Positions 35,661 to 45,400 of a stretch of DNA of 64,000 bases are shown here, in pieces. The notes beneath the pieces were generated by a model. That model was not told where the DNA came from and did no database searches. It worked only from the letters and a program-made list of their open reading frames with translations. A program made the position numbers and the translations under genes. The stretch's first letter is position 1; each line of letters starts with the position of its first letter. Origin of the DNA: Cellulomonas phragmiteti (lineage in GTDB: Bacteria; Actinomycetota; Actinomycetes; Actinomycetales; Cellulomonadaceae); NCBI RefSeq assembly GCF_016862775.1, contig NZ_BONP01000016.1, forward strand, positions 25,067-89,066. Reading direction: 5' to 3'.

Positions 35661-37235
35661 ATGACGCGCAAGGGCGGCAACGTGGCCACGGAGCCGAGCA
35701 CCACGACGGGTGCGGTCGCGGCGACGACGGGGGCGGTCGCGCAGGTCGCGGCGGGCCCCGACGCACCGGCGGCGCACCTGCCGCAGATCACCGCGGAGGT
35801 CCGCGAGGACGGCACGGGTGAGATCACGGTCGACGGCGTGCGCGAGACCATCGCGATGGCCGACCTCGCCCAGGCGGGGGCCGCGATCACCGCGCGCATC
35901 GCCGCGCTCGCGTCGGACGCGGGACGCGCGCTGCCCGTCGAGGTGCGCGACCCCGACGGGCTGTGGGCCCTGCTGATCCACCCCGACGGCCGCGTCGACG
36001 AGGCCGAGGAGACGGACCTCGCGCCGCCGAGCGCGCCCGTGCCGGCCGTGGAGGCCGCGTGGTCGCCGGACGACGCGCTCTCCACCCCGACGCCGGTCGT
36101 GCCGTCGGGCGCGACCCCGGCCGTGCCCCCGGCCGCGGGTGCCGGGACGCCGGTGCCGTCGGGCGAGGTGCCGGTGGCGACAGCCGCGCCCGCCGCGGAG
36201 CCGGCCGCCGCGGCACCCGTGGCCGAGGCGCCCACGGCGCAGTCGCGCGGCGAGGCCCGGGGTGAGACGCGTGCGGAGCGTCGCGCGTCGGACACCGCGT
36301 CGCTGCCGACGCTCGACGACCTGCTGGCCGCCCGGCACCCGGCCCACGAGGGGCCTGCGGAGCAGGGCTGGCAGCGCACGGTCCGTCGCCTGACCCTCGG
36401 CGCCGTCAAGCCGCGCCCCGGCGCGGCCGAGCGCGCGCGTCGCTCGCAGGTCGACGCGATCCGCCGCACGTTCGACGGCCCGCGCACCGTGGTCGTCGTC
36501 AACCCCAAGGGCGGGGCGCACAAGACGACCGCGACCATGCTGCTGGCCTCGACGTTCGGCCTGGCCCGCGGTGGCTACACCCTCGCGTGGGACAACAACG
36601 AGACGCGCGGCACGCTGGGCTGGCGCTCGTCGCACGGGGACCACACCCGGACCGCCGTCGACCTGCTGCACGCGCTGCCGGACCTGACGCAGCGGGGCAC
36701 GCTGCGCATCGGTGACCTCGACGCGTTCGTCCGCACGCAGCAGGACGAGCAGTTCGACGTGCTCGCGTCGGACGAGAACGCGGCGTCGATCGAGAGCGTC
36801 GACGCGGCCTCGTACCGGTCGCTGCACGACGTGCTGTCGCAGTTCTACCGCGTGCTCGTCGTGGACACGGGCAACAACATGCGCGCCTCGAACTGGCAGG
36901 CCGCGGTGGAGTCCGCCGACCAGCTCGTCGTCGTCTCGACGCTGCGCGAGGACACCGCGCAGTCCGCCGCGTGGGCGCTGGACGCGCTGCGCGCGACGGG
37001 GCAGGACGAGCTGGTGCGCCAGGCGGTGACGATCCTGTCGTTCCCGGAGCCCAAGGTCGACAAGGACCTGCGGCAGCGGCTGCGCTCGCACTTCGGTGCG
37101 CTGACGCGCGCCGTGATCGAGGTCCCGCACGACAAGGCGCTGGTCACGGGTGGCCCCATCGACCACGCCGCGCTGCGCCCGGCGACGCGCGACGCGTGGC
37201 TGCGGGCGACGGCGGTCGTCGCCGACGGGCTCTGA
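35661..37235 (+). CDS. ParA/MinD-like ATPase with long disordered N-terminus and altered P-loop
   Basis: 524 residues. Residues 1-270 are mostly Ala/Pro/Glu-rich and probably disordered, around a small module (EVREDGTGEITVDGVRETI, then LIHPDGRVDE). The ATPase begins with VVVVNPKGGAHKTT near 277-290; the deviant Walker A is normally KGGxGKTT, so the Gly before the Lys is His287. LVVDTGNNM is the switch II/Walker B-like segment. Architecture resembles MinD-like proteins tied to ESX/type VII secretion (EspI-like) rather than chromosomal ParA, but no ESX gene or parB is in the window. ATG with GGGAGCAGAG upstream. Confidence 0.85.
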   Translation: MTRKGGNVATEPSTTTGAVAATTGAVAQVAAGPDAPAAHLPQITAEVREDGTGEITVDGVRETIAMADLAQAGAAITARIAALASDAGRALPVEVRDPDGLWALLIHPDGRVDEAEETDLAPPSAPVPAVEAAWSPDDALSTPTPVVPSGATPAVPPAAGAGTPVPSGEVPVATAAPAAEPAAAAPVAEAPTAQSRGEARGETRAERRASDTASLPTLDDLLAARHPAHEGPAEQGWQRTVRRLTLGAVKPRPGAAERARRSQVDAIRRTFDGPRTVVVVNPKGGAHKTTATMLLASTFGLARGGYTLAWDNNETRGTLGWRSSHGDHTRTAVDLLHALPDLTQRGTLRIGDLDAFVRTQQDEQFDVLASDENAASIESVDAASYRSLHDVLSQFYRVLVVDTGNNMRASNWQAAVESADQLVVVSTLREDTAQSAAWALDALRATGQDELVRQAVTILSFPEPKVDKDLRQRLRSHFGALTRAVIEVPHDKALVTGGPIDHAALRPATRDAWLRATAVVADGL

Positions 37236-37292
37236 CACCGGCGCGCCCGCCGGGGTGACGTCCGGGGGCGGCGGGGACGGGTGTGACGCGAC

Positions 37293-37319
37293 GTGCAAGA
37301 TCCGGGCGGCACGCGACAC
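37293..37319 (+). promoter_or_regulatory. ECF-type promoter of the sigma-factor gene
   Basis: GTGCAAGA (37293-37300), 12 bases, GCGACAC (37313-37319). The same bipartite motif with identical spacing precedes the partner gene (38039-38065), which suggests both are read by this sigma factor. Confidence 0.6.
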
Positions 37320-37394
37320 CGGGAGGGTGAGGGCGGTGCTCGTACCGCCCCGCCCGCACGTCCGTCCGCCCGCACGCCCGACCCGGGAGCCGCA

Positions 37395-37988
37395 GTGCCC
37401 GCGCACCCTGAGCACGACACGCCCGTCGACCCCGACCTGCGCGTCGTCGGTGGCCCCACCGACGACGACGCCCGCGACGCGCCGCGCGGGGAGGCCGGTG
37501 CGGCGCGCGGCGCCGCCTGGTTCGAGCACCTGGTCCGCGAGCACGCGACGGCCGTGCACCGCTACGTCGTGCGGCGCGTCGCGCGCGACGACGCCGAGGA
37601 CCTCACCGCCGACGTCCTGACCGTCGCGTGGCGGCGCCGCGACGACGTGCCCGCGGGCGCCGAGCTGCCGTGGCTGTACCGCACGGCGGGCTACGTGGTC
37701 GCGAACCACCGCCGCAAGAGCCGGCCCGTGCCGGTGGCCGACGTGCCGGAGGAGACCGACGCCGACGACCCGGCGCTGCGGGCGGTGCGCGACGAGACGG
37801 TGCGCACGGTGCTGGCCGGCCTGTCGGCCCGCGACCGCGAGGTCCTGCTCCTGCACGCGTGGGAGGGCCTGGCGGGCGAGGGGCTCGCGGCGGCTCTGGG
37901 GATCGGCCGGGGCGGCGCGGACGCCGCGCTGTCCCGTGCCCGCGCCCGGCTGCGCGCGGCGTTCGACGACGCCGGCGTGGCGCCCTGA
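37395..37988 (+). CDS. ECF-type RNA polymerase sigma factor
   Basis: 197 residues. Region 2 reads WFEHLVREHATAVHRYVVRRV, DDAEDLTADVLTVAWRR, ELPWLYRTAGYVVANHRRK. Region 4 contains LSARDREVLLLHAWEGLAGEGLAAALGIGRGGADAALSRARARL, the HTH that reads the -35. About 50 Pro/Asp-rich residues precede region 2. GTG start with CGGGAGC a few bases upstream. The membrane protein gene follows after 125 bases, the usual place for an anti-sigma or coupled sensor. Both genes share an upstream GTGCAAGA-N12-GCNACAC motif, so auto-activation is likely. Confidence 0.9.
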   Translation: MPAHPEHDTPVDPDLRVVGGPTDDDARDAPRGEAGAARGAAWFEHLVREHATAVHRYVVRRVARDDAEDLTADVLTVAWRRRDDVPAGAELPWLYRTAGYVVANHRRKSRPVPVADVPEETDADDPALRAVRDETVRTVLAGLSARDREVLLLHAWEGLAGEGLAAALGIGRGGADAALSRARARLRAAFDDAGVAP

Positions 37989-38021
37989 CGCCGGTCCGCG
38001 CCCGCCGCTGACGCACCGCGG

Positions 38022-38065
38022 CGGTGCAAGACACGGCGGTGCAAGACACGGAGCGCCCGCCACAC
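38022..38065 (+). promoter_or_regulatory. tandem 15-bp repeat and ECF-type promoter of the sigma partner gene
   Basis: CGGTGCAAGACACGG occurs twice back to back (38022-38036, 38037-38051). The second copy supplies GTGCAAGA (38039-38046), which with GCCACAC (38059-38065) repeats the motif and the 12-base spacing found before the sigma gene. The first copy could be a second binding site. Confidence 0.6.
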
Positions 38066-38113
38066 AGACGGGGTGGAGACAGCACGCGTTCCGCACGCAC
38101 CAGGAGGCACCCC

Positions 38114-39604
38114 ATGGACGACGCCCGCGACCCTCGTGACCCCCGGGTCACCCCGTCCGGCGCACCGGACGCCGCGGCGCCGGCGACCGACGCACCGACG
38201 GACGCCGCCGTCGCCCGGGTGCGGGCGGCGGACCCGGCGTCCGACGCCGTGCCCGACACGGCCCGGCTGCACGCGCGCCTCACCGACGCCACGGGCGTGC
38301 CGCTGGCGGCCGCGGCCCCGGCGACCGACGAGCTCGCCGCGGCCCGCGCCCGGCGTGCCGGCCCGGCGCGCTGGCTGCAGGTCGCCGCCGTGGCCGCCGG
38401 TGTCGCGCTGGTCGGTGGCGGCGGGTACGCGGTGGGGGCCGCGGGTGCCGGTGAGCCGTCGGCGCCCCCGATCGCGCTGCAGGGCGCCGGGGGTGCGGCG
38501 GGCGCTCCCGAGCTCGCGACCGCCGACATGGCCGGGGCCGACGCCCGCTCGATGATGGCGCCGGGCTGGTTCGGGGGGCGGACCGTGTTCAGCGGCAGCG
38601 GGCTCGCCGGCGCCGCCGGCTCGGGCCGGGCGTGGGCGTTCGACGCGACGGCGGCGGCGACGTCCGCGACCGCGGCGCGCGTCGCCGAGGTGCTGGGCGT
38701 CACGGGTGAGCCGCGTCAGGAGTGGGGCCAGTGGGTCGTCGGCACGAACGACGGCACGTCGGCGACGGTCCAGGTGGGGGTCGACGGGCAGGCGAGCATG
38801 TGGTTCTACGACCGGGCCTGGGACCCGTCGGTGTGCACGAGCGGTGTCCCGGAGACGCTCGACGGGGCCGGGTCCGCCGGGTCCGCGGGGGCAGCCGAGC
38901 AGGGTGTGCCCGAGCCGGACGTCGCCGTCGAGCCGCTGCCCGCACCCGGACTGCCGCAGGACCCCGCACCGGCCGACCCGAGCGTGTGCGACCCCGCCGC
39001 CACGCCCACGGGCGACGCCGCGACCGCGGCGGCACGCGACCTCATGGGCCGCCTCGGGGTCGACACCGCGGGGTACGAGTTCACGGTGTTCGAGGACACG
39101 GGCGTCCCCGGTCTCGTCAGCGTCACCGGTGCGCAGGTCGTCGACGGCACGCAGACGGGCCTGGGCTGGTCGGTGCAGCTGGCCGGTACCGGGGTGCAGT
39201 CCGTGTCCGGGCCGCTGGCGACGCTCGTCGAGCTCGGCACGTACGACCACGTCAGCGCCGACGAGGCCGTCGAGCGGCTCAACGACCCGCGCTTCGGGGC
39301 GTCCTACGGCGGCATGGTGCCGCTCGCGGCGCGCGCCGAGGGTGCCGTCGCCGACGACGTCGTGACCCTGCCGGCCGAGCCCGCCGCCGAGCCGACGGTG
39401 CCGCCCGTGCCGTCCGCCGGCGACCCCGTCGCCTGGCCGGTGCAGCACGTCACGATCACCGGGGCGCGCCTGGGCGTCACGCTGCTGACGACGCCGACGG
39501 GCGCCACCCTGCTGGTGCCCGCGTGGGAGCTGAGCGACGCGGACGGCGGCACGTGGAGCGTCGTCGCGGTGGTGGAGGACCAGCTCGACCTGAGCGCGGC
39601 CTGA
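38114..39604 (+). CDS. membrane-anchored partner of the ECF sigma factor (possible anti-sigma/sensor)
   Basis: 496 residues. Cytoplasmic N-terminus of about 90 residues containing RVRAADPASDAVPDTARLHARL, a helix typical of the membrane proteins paired with this class of sigma factor, then one membrane helix (about 92-115) and a large extracytoplasmic domain ([61 protein letters not shown]). No zinc anti-sigma HxxxCxxC motif was seen. ATG with AGGAGG. Ends before strong hairpins. A role as anti-sigma factor is inferred from position and topology only. Confidence 0.85.
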   Translation: MDDARDPRDPRVTPSGAPDAAAPATDAPTDAAVARVRAADPASDAVPDTARLHARLTDATGVPLAAAAPATDELAAARARRAGPARWLQVAAVAAGVALVGGGGYAVGAAGAGEPSAPPIALQGAGGAAGAPELATADMAGADARSMMAPGWFGGRTVFSGSGLAGAAGSGRAWAFDATAAATSATAARVAEVLGVTGEPRQEWGQWVVGTNDGTSATVQVGVDGQASMWFYDRAWDPSVCTSGVPETLDGAGSAGSAGAAEQGVPEPDVAVEPLPAPGLPQDPAPADPSVCDPAATPTGDAATAAARDLMGRLGVDTAGYEFTVFEDTGVPGLVSVTGAQVVDGTQTGLGWSVQLAGTGVQSVSGPLATLVELGTYDHVSADEAVERLNDPRFGASYGGMVPLAARAEGAVADDVVTLPAEPAAEPTVPPVPSAGDPVAWPVQHVTITGARLGVTLLTTPTGATLLVPAWELSDADGGTWSVVAVVEDQLDLSAA

Positions 39605-39623
39605 CGGGCGCGCGCCGCGGGGC

Positions 39624-39691
39624 GGCGAGCCGGAGGGGCTCGCCACCGGCAGGGCCGGGAGGTGCCGGAGGGGCACCGCCCGGCCCTGCCG
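39624..39691 (+). terminator. double terminator hairpin after the sigma operon
   Basis: First hairpin 39624-39644: GGCGAGCC / GGCTCGCC around GGAGG. Second, 39647-39691: 13-bp stem CGGCAGGGCCGGG / CCCGGCCCTGCCG, a one-base mismatch, then GGTGCC / GGCACC around a 5-base loop. The second is the strongest stem-loop I found in the window. It separates the sigma operon from the exonuclease gene, which has its own -10. Confidence 0.8.
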
Positions 39692-39731
39692 TCGTGCGGC
39701 CGGTGTCGGCCCTGGTGGGTAGCGTGCCCCC

Positions 39732-40712
39732 ATGACCGCCATCGACGGCCCCGCCGGGCGTCTGCTCCTGCTGGACTCCGCGTCGCTGTACTTCCGCGCG
39801 TTCTTCGGTGTGCCCGACTCCGTGCGGGCGCCCGACGGCACGCCCGTCAACGCGGTCCGCGGCCTGCTCGAGATGATCGCCCGGCTCGTCGCCGACCGGC
39901 ACCCCACGCGCCTCGTGGCGTGCTGGGACGACGAGTGGCGCCCGGCGTTCCGCGTCGAGGCCGTGCCGTCGTACAAGGCGCACCGCGTCGCGCGCGAGGT
40001 GCCCGGCACCACGGGCGAGGAGGAGGTGCCGGACGCGCTGAGCGCCCAGGTCCCGGTCATCGTCGAGGTCCTGGCGGCGCTCGGGATCCCGCGCCTGGGC
40101 GCACCCGGGTACGAGGCGGACGACGTCATCGGCACCCTCGTCGCGCGCGAGGCGGCACGGCCGGCCGGGCAGCGCGCCGCGGTCGACGTGGTGACCGGCG
40201 ACCGCGACCTCTTCCAGCTCGTCGACGACGACGTGCCGGTGCGGGTGCTGTACCCCGTCAAGGGCGTCAAGGAGATGCTGGCCGTCGACCAGGGCGTCCT
40301 CGCGGAGCGGTACGGGGTGCCGACGGGACGGGCGTACGCCGACATGGCGGTGCTGCGCGGCGACCCGAGCGACGGCCTGCCCGGCGTGCCGGGGATCGGG
40401 GAGAAGACCGCGGCGACGCTGCTGCGACGCTACGGCTCCCTCGCGGGCGTCCTGGCGGCGCGCGACGCGGGCGACGCGGGCCTGACGGCCACGCAGCGCA
40501 CTCGGCTCACCGCCGCCGCCGACTACCTCGCCGTCGCGCCCCGCGTGGTCACGGTCGCCCCCGACGCGCCCGTCGCGGACGTCGACGACCACCTCCCGGC
40601 GGTCCCGGCGGACCCCGACGCGCTCGTGGCGCTCGCCGAGCGCTGGGGACTGACCTCCAGCGTGCGGCGGGTGGTCGACGTGCTCACCGACGCCGCCGAC
40701 GCGGGGCGCTGA
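39732..40712 (+). CDS. 5'-3' exonuclease (PolA N-domain/flap-nuclease-like)
   Basis: 326 residues, without the polymerase domain of PolA. Metal-binding Asp clusters are seen as LLLLDSASLYFRAFFG at the start, YEADDVIGTLV near 125, VTGDRDLFQLVDDDV near 155, and GDPSDGLPGVPGIGEKTAATLL near 215 with the helix-hairpin-helix. It should cut RNA primers and 5' flaps. ATG start six bases after TAGCGT (39720-39725), leaderless pattern. Convergent with the small membrane protein; 12-base gap. Confidence 0.93.
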   Translation: MTAIDGPAGRLLLLDSASLYFRAFFGVPDSVRAPDGTPVNAVRGLLEMIARLVADRHPTRLVACWDDEWRPAFRVEAVPSYKAHRVAREVPGTTGEEEVPDALSAQVPVIVEVLAALGIPRLGAPGYEADDVIGTLVAREAARPAGQRAAVDVVTGDRDLFQLVDDDVPVRVLYPVKGVKEMLAVDQGVLAERYGVPTGRAYADMAVLRGDPSDGLPGVPGIGEKTAATLLRRYGSLAGVLAARDAGDAGLTATQRTRLTAAADYLAVAPRVVTVAPDAPVADVDDHLPAVPADPDALVALAERWGLTSSVRRVVDVLTDAADAGR

Positions 40713-40724
40713 GCCCGGGGCGGG

Positions 40725-41258
40725 TCACTCGGCCGGTGGGGCGTCCAGCACCCAGACGTTCGAGCCCGCCGCGCGCCACCCCTCGTCGGTGCCGGGCGCC
40801 GGGGCGTCGTCCGTGCCGAGACGCACGCGGGACCCGTCCGCACCGGACAGCGTGACGGTCGCCCGCGTGGACGGTGCCACGCAGACCACGCGGGCCGCGT
40901 CGCCGTCGGGGACGACGACCAGGCACAGGTCGCCCGCCCACCGCAGCGCCGCGTAGTGCTGGCCGGCCGTGGTGCGGACCGCGAACCGCGAGGTTGCGGG
41001 GTCGATGCCGGTCTCGTCGACGACGGCGGCCCCGAGCTCGTCGGTCGGCTGTGCGGCCCGGTCCAGGAGCGTGACCGTCATCTGCTGCGCGGAGGCCCGG
41101 TCGGCGGCGCGGGCCAGCACGAGCCAGGTGACTCCCGCCACGACGAGCGCGGCCGCGACCACGAGCACGACCACCACCCGGGTCCGCCGTGCGGGCTCGT
41201 GGTCGCCACCGGTCTCGTCGACCAGCTGGAAGATGCCGGTGTCGTCGAACGTCGTCAC
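40725..41258 (-). CDS. hypothetical protein with one N-terminal membrane helix
   Basis: 177 residues, family not recognised. Acidic N-terminus (1-25), a membrane helix (RVVVVLVVAAALVVAGVTWLVLA, about 27-49), then an outside domain with two Cys (DLCLVVVPDGDAARVVCV) likely to form a disulfide. GTG start; GATACT (complement of 41265-41270) is a possible leaderless -10. No link to its neighbours is visible. Confidence 0.8.
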   Translation of the reverse strand: MTTFDDTGIFQLVDETGGDHEPARRTRVVVVLVVAAALVVAGVTWLVLARAADRASAQQMTVTLLDRAAQPTDELGAAVVDETGIDPATSRFAVRTTAGQHYAALRWAGDLCLVVVPDGDAARVVCVAPSTRATVTLSGADGSRVRLGTDDAPAPGTDEGWRAAGSNVWVLDAPPAE

Positions 41259-41390
41259 CCCCCCAGTATCGACGCGTCGGGGGCTGTGCGTGAGCCGACG
41301 CGCGGCTCGTCGTCCCTCCGGGGGGTGTCCGCAGCCCGGGTCCGGGCGCGCGCCGGGGTCATCCGGGCGGGGCGCACCCCCCGGCGCGGG
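41259..41390. other. 132-base gap between two minus-strand genes
   Basis: Contains the -10-like element of the gene at 40725-41258 and GC-rich inverted fragments (GACGCG near 41271 and 41319). No further gene or clear terminator is seen. Confidence 0.3.
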
Positions 41391-42299
41391 TCAGGCGTCC
41401 GACGCCGCGGGCTCCGGCGAGACGCCGTGCACGACCGTGGCCAGGTGCCGGACGAGCCACCCCGGGGAGGCGTCGAGCCAGTGCTGCGCGACGGCGGCGA
41501 TCGGGTACACGAGCACCTCCGGGTCCTCGCGCGCCAGCACGATCTCGGTGCCGAAGCGGTCGCTGCACGTGGCCCACCCCAGGTCCGGCGCCTGCGCGCA
41601 CACGAGGTCGCCGAGGGCCACCCCGAACGCGTCGGCCAGCGGCTGCAGGTCCGGCCGGTCGGGCGACTGCACCCACGCCTCGCGCACCCGGTCGAAGAGC
41701 GCCCCGACGGCCTCGGCGTCCGACGGGTCCGGGCACAGCTCGCCGACCAGGGCGCGCTGCTGGGCGAGGAACAGCCGCTCGGCGGCGTTGAGCTCGTCGA
41801 TGCGGTGGCGCGTGTCGGACAGCGCCGCGGCCACGGGGCCGACCTCGACGGCGGGCGCGGGTGGGGCCGCGGCCGTGGCCGCCTGGTCGGCGGCTACGTC
41901 GTCCGCCTGGTCGTCCGCCTGGTCGGCAGGCTCGTCCTCCGCCTGGTCGGCAGGCTCGTCGGCAGGCGCGTCGTCCGCGTCGTCCGCCTGGTCGGCAGGT
42001 TCGTCGTCCGCGTCGTCCGGCTCCCCGGCCTCGTCCTCCGGCGTGGGGTCCACGGTCTCGGCGTCGGGCGTCGCGTCGTCCCCGGCGTGCGCCGCGTCGT
42101 CGTCCACGGTGTCCTCGGGGTCGCCGTCCGGAACCTCCGCGAGGTGCTCGACGACGCGCAGCAGCGCGACCTCGTCCGGCGTGCGTCCCGTGTCCACGGT
42201 CGCGTCACCGGTGCTCACGGGCAGCGGTGCGTCGGTCGGTCCGTGGGGTGTGGGCAGCACGGATCCGCTCCCTTGCGGCGTCCGTCGGTCCAGTCCCAT
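41391..42299 (-). CDS. hypothetical protein with acidic repeat linker and DUF3806-like domain
   Basis: 302 residues. The middle (about 60-160) is an acidic low-complexity run built on ADQADD/EPADQ units and is probably disordered. The C-terminal 130 residues resemble residues 75-155 of the protein at 23545-25071: ADAFGVALGDLVC against AAAIGIAVGDLLV, then EVLVYPIAAVAQHW against PVLPVLDAHARW, and PGWLVRHL against AGWTVDYV. This looks like a DUF3806-type domain of unknown function. ATG at 42299 taken as start; a downstream GTG (VSTGDATVD) is possible. Lies downstream of the subtilase gene on the same strand. Confidence 0.75.
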   Translation of the reverse strand: MGLDRRTPQGSGSVLPTPHGPTDAPLPVSTGDATVDTGRTPDEVALLRVVEHLAEVPDGDPEDTVDDDAAHAGDDATPDAETVDPTPEDEAGEPDDADDEPADQADDADDAPADEPADQAEDEPADQADDQADDVAADQAATAAAPPAPAVEVGPVAAALSDTRHRIDELNAAERLFLAQQRALVGELCPDPSDAEAVGALFDRVREAWVQSPDRPDLQPLADAFGVALGDLVCAQAPDLGWATCSDRFGTEIVLAREDPEVLVYPIAAVAQHWLDASPGWLVRHLATVVHGVSPEPAASDA

Positions 42300-42401
42300 G
42301 TCGGGACCATCGGTCGAGTCGTGCGCCGCCTTGACGTGCAGGAGCGGGTGTCGCCCGGACGGACGCCCGGGTGACACCCGCTCCACGCGGTGCGACGAGG
42401 G

Positions 42402-45400
42402 TCAGCCGACCCGGATGACCCTCGCGGTCGCCGTCGGCAGGTAGCCCCCGCCGCCGGTGTAGAGCACGGTCACGACGCTCGACGTCCGGACCGCCGGGAG
42501 GGTCACGGTCGCCGCCCCGTCGACGAGGCTGACGGTGCCGACCGGGCGCACGCCCAGCAGCACGGTGACCCGACCGGTGGCCGCCGGTGCGCCGTCGCCG
42601 CCGCCCACGCGCACCGTGACGGCAGGGGTGCTGCCGCGCGGCACGGTCCACGACTCGGCCTCGAGCGTGGCCGTCGCGGCCCCCGGGAGCACGCGCACCT
42701 GCGCCACGCCCTCGGACCGCTCGACGTCGTCGGTGCCCTCGAACACGGCGACCAGGCGGTGCGTGCCGGTGGCCAGGTCACGCGGCAGCTCGACGGTGGC
42801 CGTGCCGGTGAGCCCGTCGACCGTGAGGTCCGCGCTCGCAACCACGTCGCCGCGGTCCCGGATCGTCACCGCCCCGGCGGGAGCCCAGCTGTCCCCGGTC
42901 ACCGTGACGGTGGCCGTGACGGGCTGGCCGTACCGGGCGACGCCCGGCGTGACCCGCAGCGTCGTGGTCGAGACCGACGGTGCGAGCTCGATCTCCACGA
43001 CGTCCGACGACGACGGTGCGAACGCCGGCGAGTCGGGCGTGTACTGCGCCCGCAGCAGGTGCGTGCCGGCGCCGAGCGCCTCGGTGCTCCACACCCCGGC
43101 GCCGTCGACGACCTCGGTGGTGCCGAGCTCGGTGTCGCCGTCGAACAGGGTGAACGTGCCGGTGGCCTCCCGCGGCGTGACCGTCATCTGGAACAGGGTG
43201 CTGCGCCCGGCGGTCAGCTCCGAGTCGACCTCGAGGGTCGTCGTCGTCGCGATGACGTCGGGGACGGTGACCCCGACGACCTGGGCGCGGTCGCCCGTGC
43301 CGTTGAGGTGGTGCAGCACCAGGACGTCGGCGTCGGCCGCGCCCGGACCACCGTGGACCTCGATCGTGGCGCCGTCGAACGTCTGCGACACGAAGTCGGA
43401 GCCGATGTTCGACGCGAACCACAGCGGCGGGGCGTACGGGTCGACCGTGAACGCGACCTCGTCGACGATGCCGTCGGCGGGGAACGCGTACGGGCTGCGC
43501 ATCTGCGCGGTGACCCCGACCTGCGTGCCCGGCTCGACGCCGAGCGCCGCGAGCGGCACCGGGACGACGACGGTGCTGTTGTCGAAGGCGCCCATCTCGA
43601 TGTTGCCCGCGAACGGGTAGAGCAGCTCCGGGCCGGCGAGCAGGTCGCCCGTCTCCCAGTCGTAGGTCTCGACGACGGAGTAGTCGGTGTCGGCGAGCTT
43701 GCTGGCGATCGAGACGACGTCGGTCGTGCCGTCGCCGTCGGTGTCGAGCAGGACCCACGGCTGCAGCGAGTGGCCGAGGGCCGCCCAGTCGCCGTCGGTC
43801 GCGATGCCGACGCCCAGGTAGCCGTCGGCGGTCGGGTCGCCGCCCGCGGCGGTCACCGCGGGTGCGGTCGACGCCCAGCCGGCGTGCCGGATGTCACCGG
43901 CGGCGATCGTCGAGCGCGACGTCTCGGCCCCGGCGGGCAGCGCCTCCAGGCGCGGCGAGTCGGCGCCGTGGACGAGCGGCGTGGCGAGGCCGTACCAGCC
44001 GTCCGCCTCGACGTCGCGGCCGCTGAACGCGAGCTCGGCGGTCGTGCCCGACGGGTCCGCGAACGTGACGTCCGCGGCCGTGAGGTCCGTCGTGGGGCGC
44101 GGCGTGGCCTGCACCGGCAGGCGCCACCGGGTGCTGCCCGACGCCAGGACCAGCCGACCGGACACCTGCGAGACGTACTCGCGCGGCAGGCCGGTGATCT
44201 GCTGGGCCTGCTGGGTCGGGTCGATGTCGCGGGCGACCGTCGCGGGGTCGGCCGTGAAGGTCAGCGTGACGATGCCGGTGCCACCCGCGGGGACCCGCAG
44301 GCTCGCCGGTGCGGCCGTGATCGTCGCCCCGCCGGAGGTGGTGCTCGACGTGACGGACGTGCTGTACGTGCGGGCCGTCGAGCCGAGGTTCTGCACGGTG
44401 ACGGCCTTGCGGATCGTCACGGGCTTGTCCGCGAGCGGCACGACGCCGAAGCTGACGGACGTCTGCTGCGGCCGGTCCGCGTTGTACACCAGCGTGTCGT
44501 TGGTGACCGCGGCGAGCGCGTCGACGCGCCCGGAGCCGACGCGTGCCGGCCCGTAGAACAGGTCGCCGCCGGGCTCGGTGGCCAGGTCGTGGGTCGCGGT
44601 GTTGACGATCGCGGCCTTGACCTGCGCGGCCGACCAGCCCGGACGCGCCTCGCGGACGAGCGCGGCGATGCCCGCGACGTGCGGCGACGCCATGGAGGTG
44701 CCGTTGCTCGACGTGCCGCCGGTGCCGGTGCCGACGTTCGCCGACACGATCTGCTGACCGGGGGCGGCCACGTCGGGCTTGCCCCAGCCAAGGGAGCCGT
44801 GCACGCCGCGCGAGGACGACGAGCTGAGGGTGTCCCGGCCCACGTCCTGGCGGGTGCTCAGCGCGAGCGACGGGCCGATCGTGGCGACCAGGGTGCCGGC
44901 CTCGATCTCGGGCAGGAGCGCCTCGGTCGTGGTCGCGGTCATCTGGAAGCCGGGGATCGCGGCGTTGCCGGCGATGCCGGCGGCGAACACGTCGAGCTCG
45001 GTCGGCAGGATCACGCCCACCGCACCCGCGGCGGTCGCGTTGTTGAAGCGCAGGCCCGAGCCGCAGGCACGGGTGGCGTCGTCGTCGTCCCACCACAGGT
45101 AGGCGATCTTGCCGGCGACGGCCGCGGCCTGCTCGGCGGTGAACGCCGTGCAGCCGTCGAACGTGGCCCCGACGTACGCGACCGGGGCCGTGACGTCGGC
45201 ACCCGAGTAGCTCACCGAGTTCTGCCCGGCGTGCCGGCCGACGAGGGCCGGGTCGGCCGCCTCGGTGACCTCGAGGGCGTCGAACGCGAGGTCCTTGCCG
45301 ATCGACCACGCGACGGTCAGCCCGGCGAAGCCGTTGCCGGGGGAGCCGCCGATGTCCTCGACGTCGCCCTCGTTGCCGGCGGAGAGCACGACGGTCGTGC

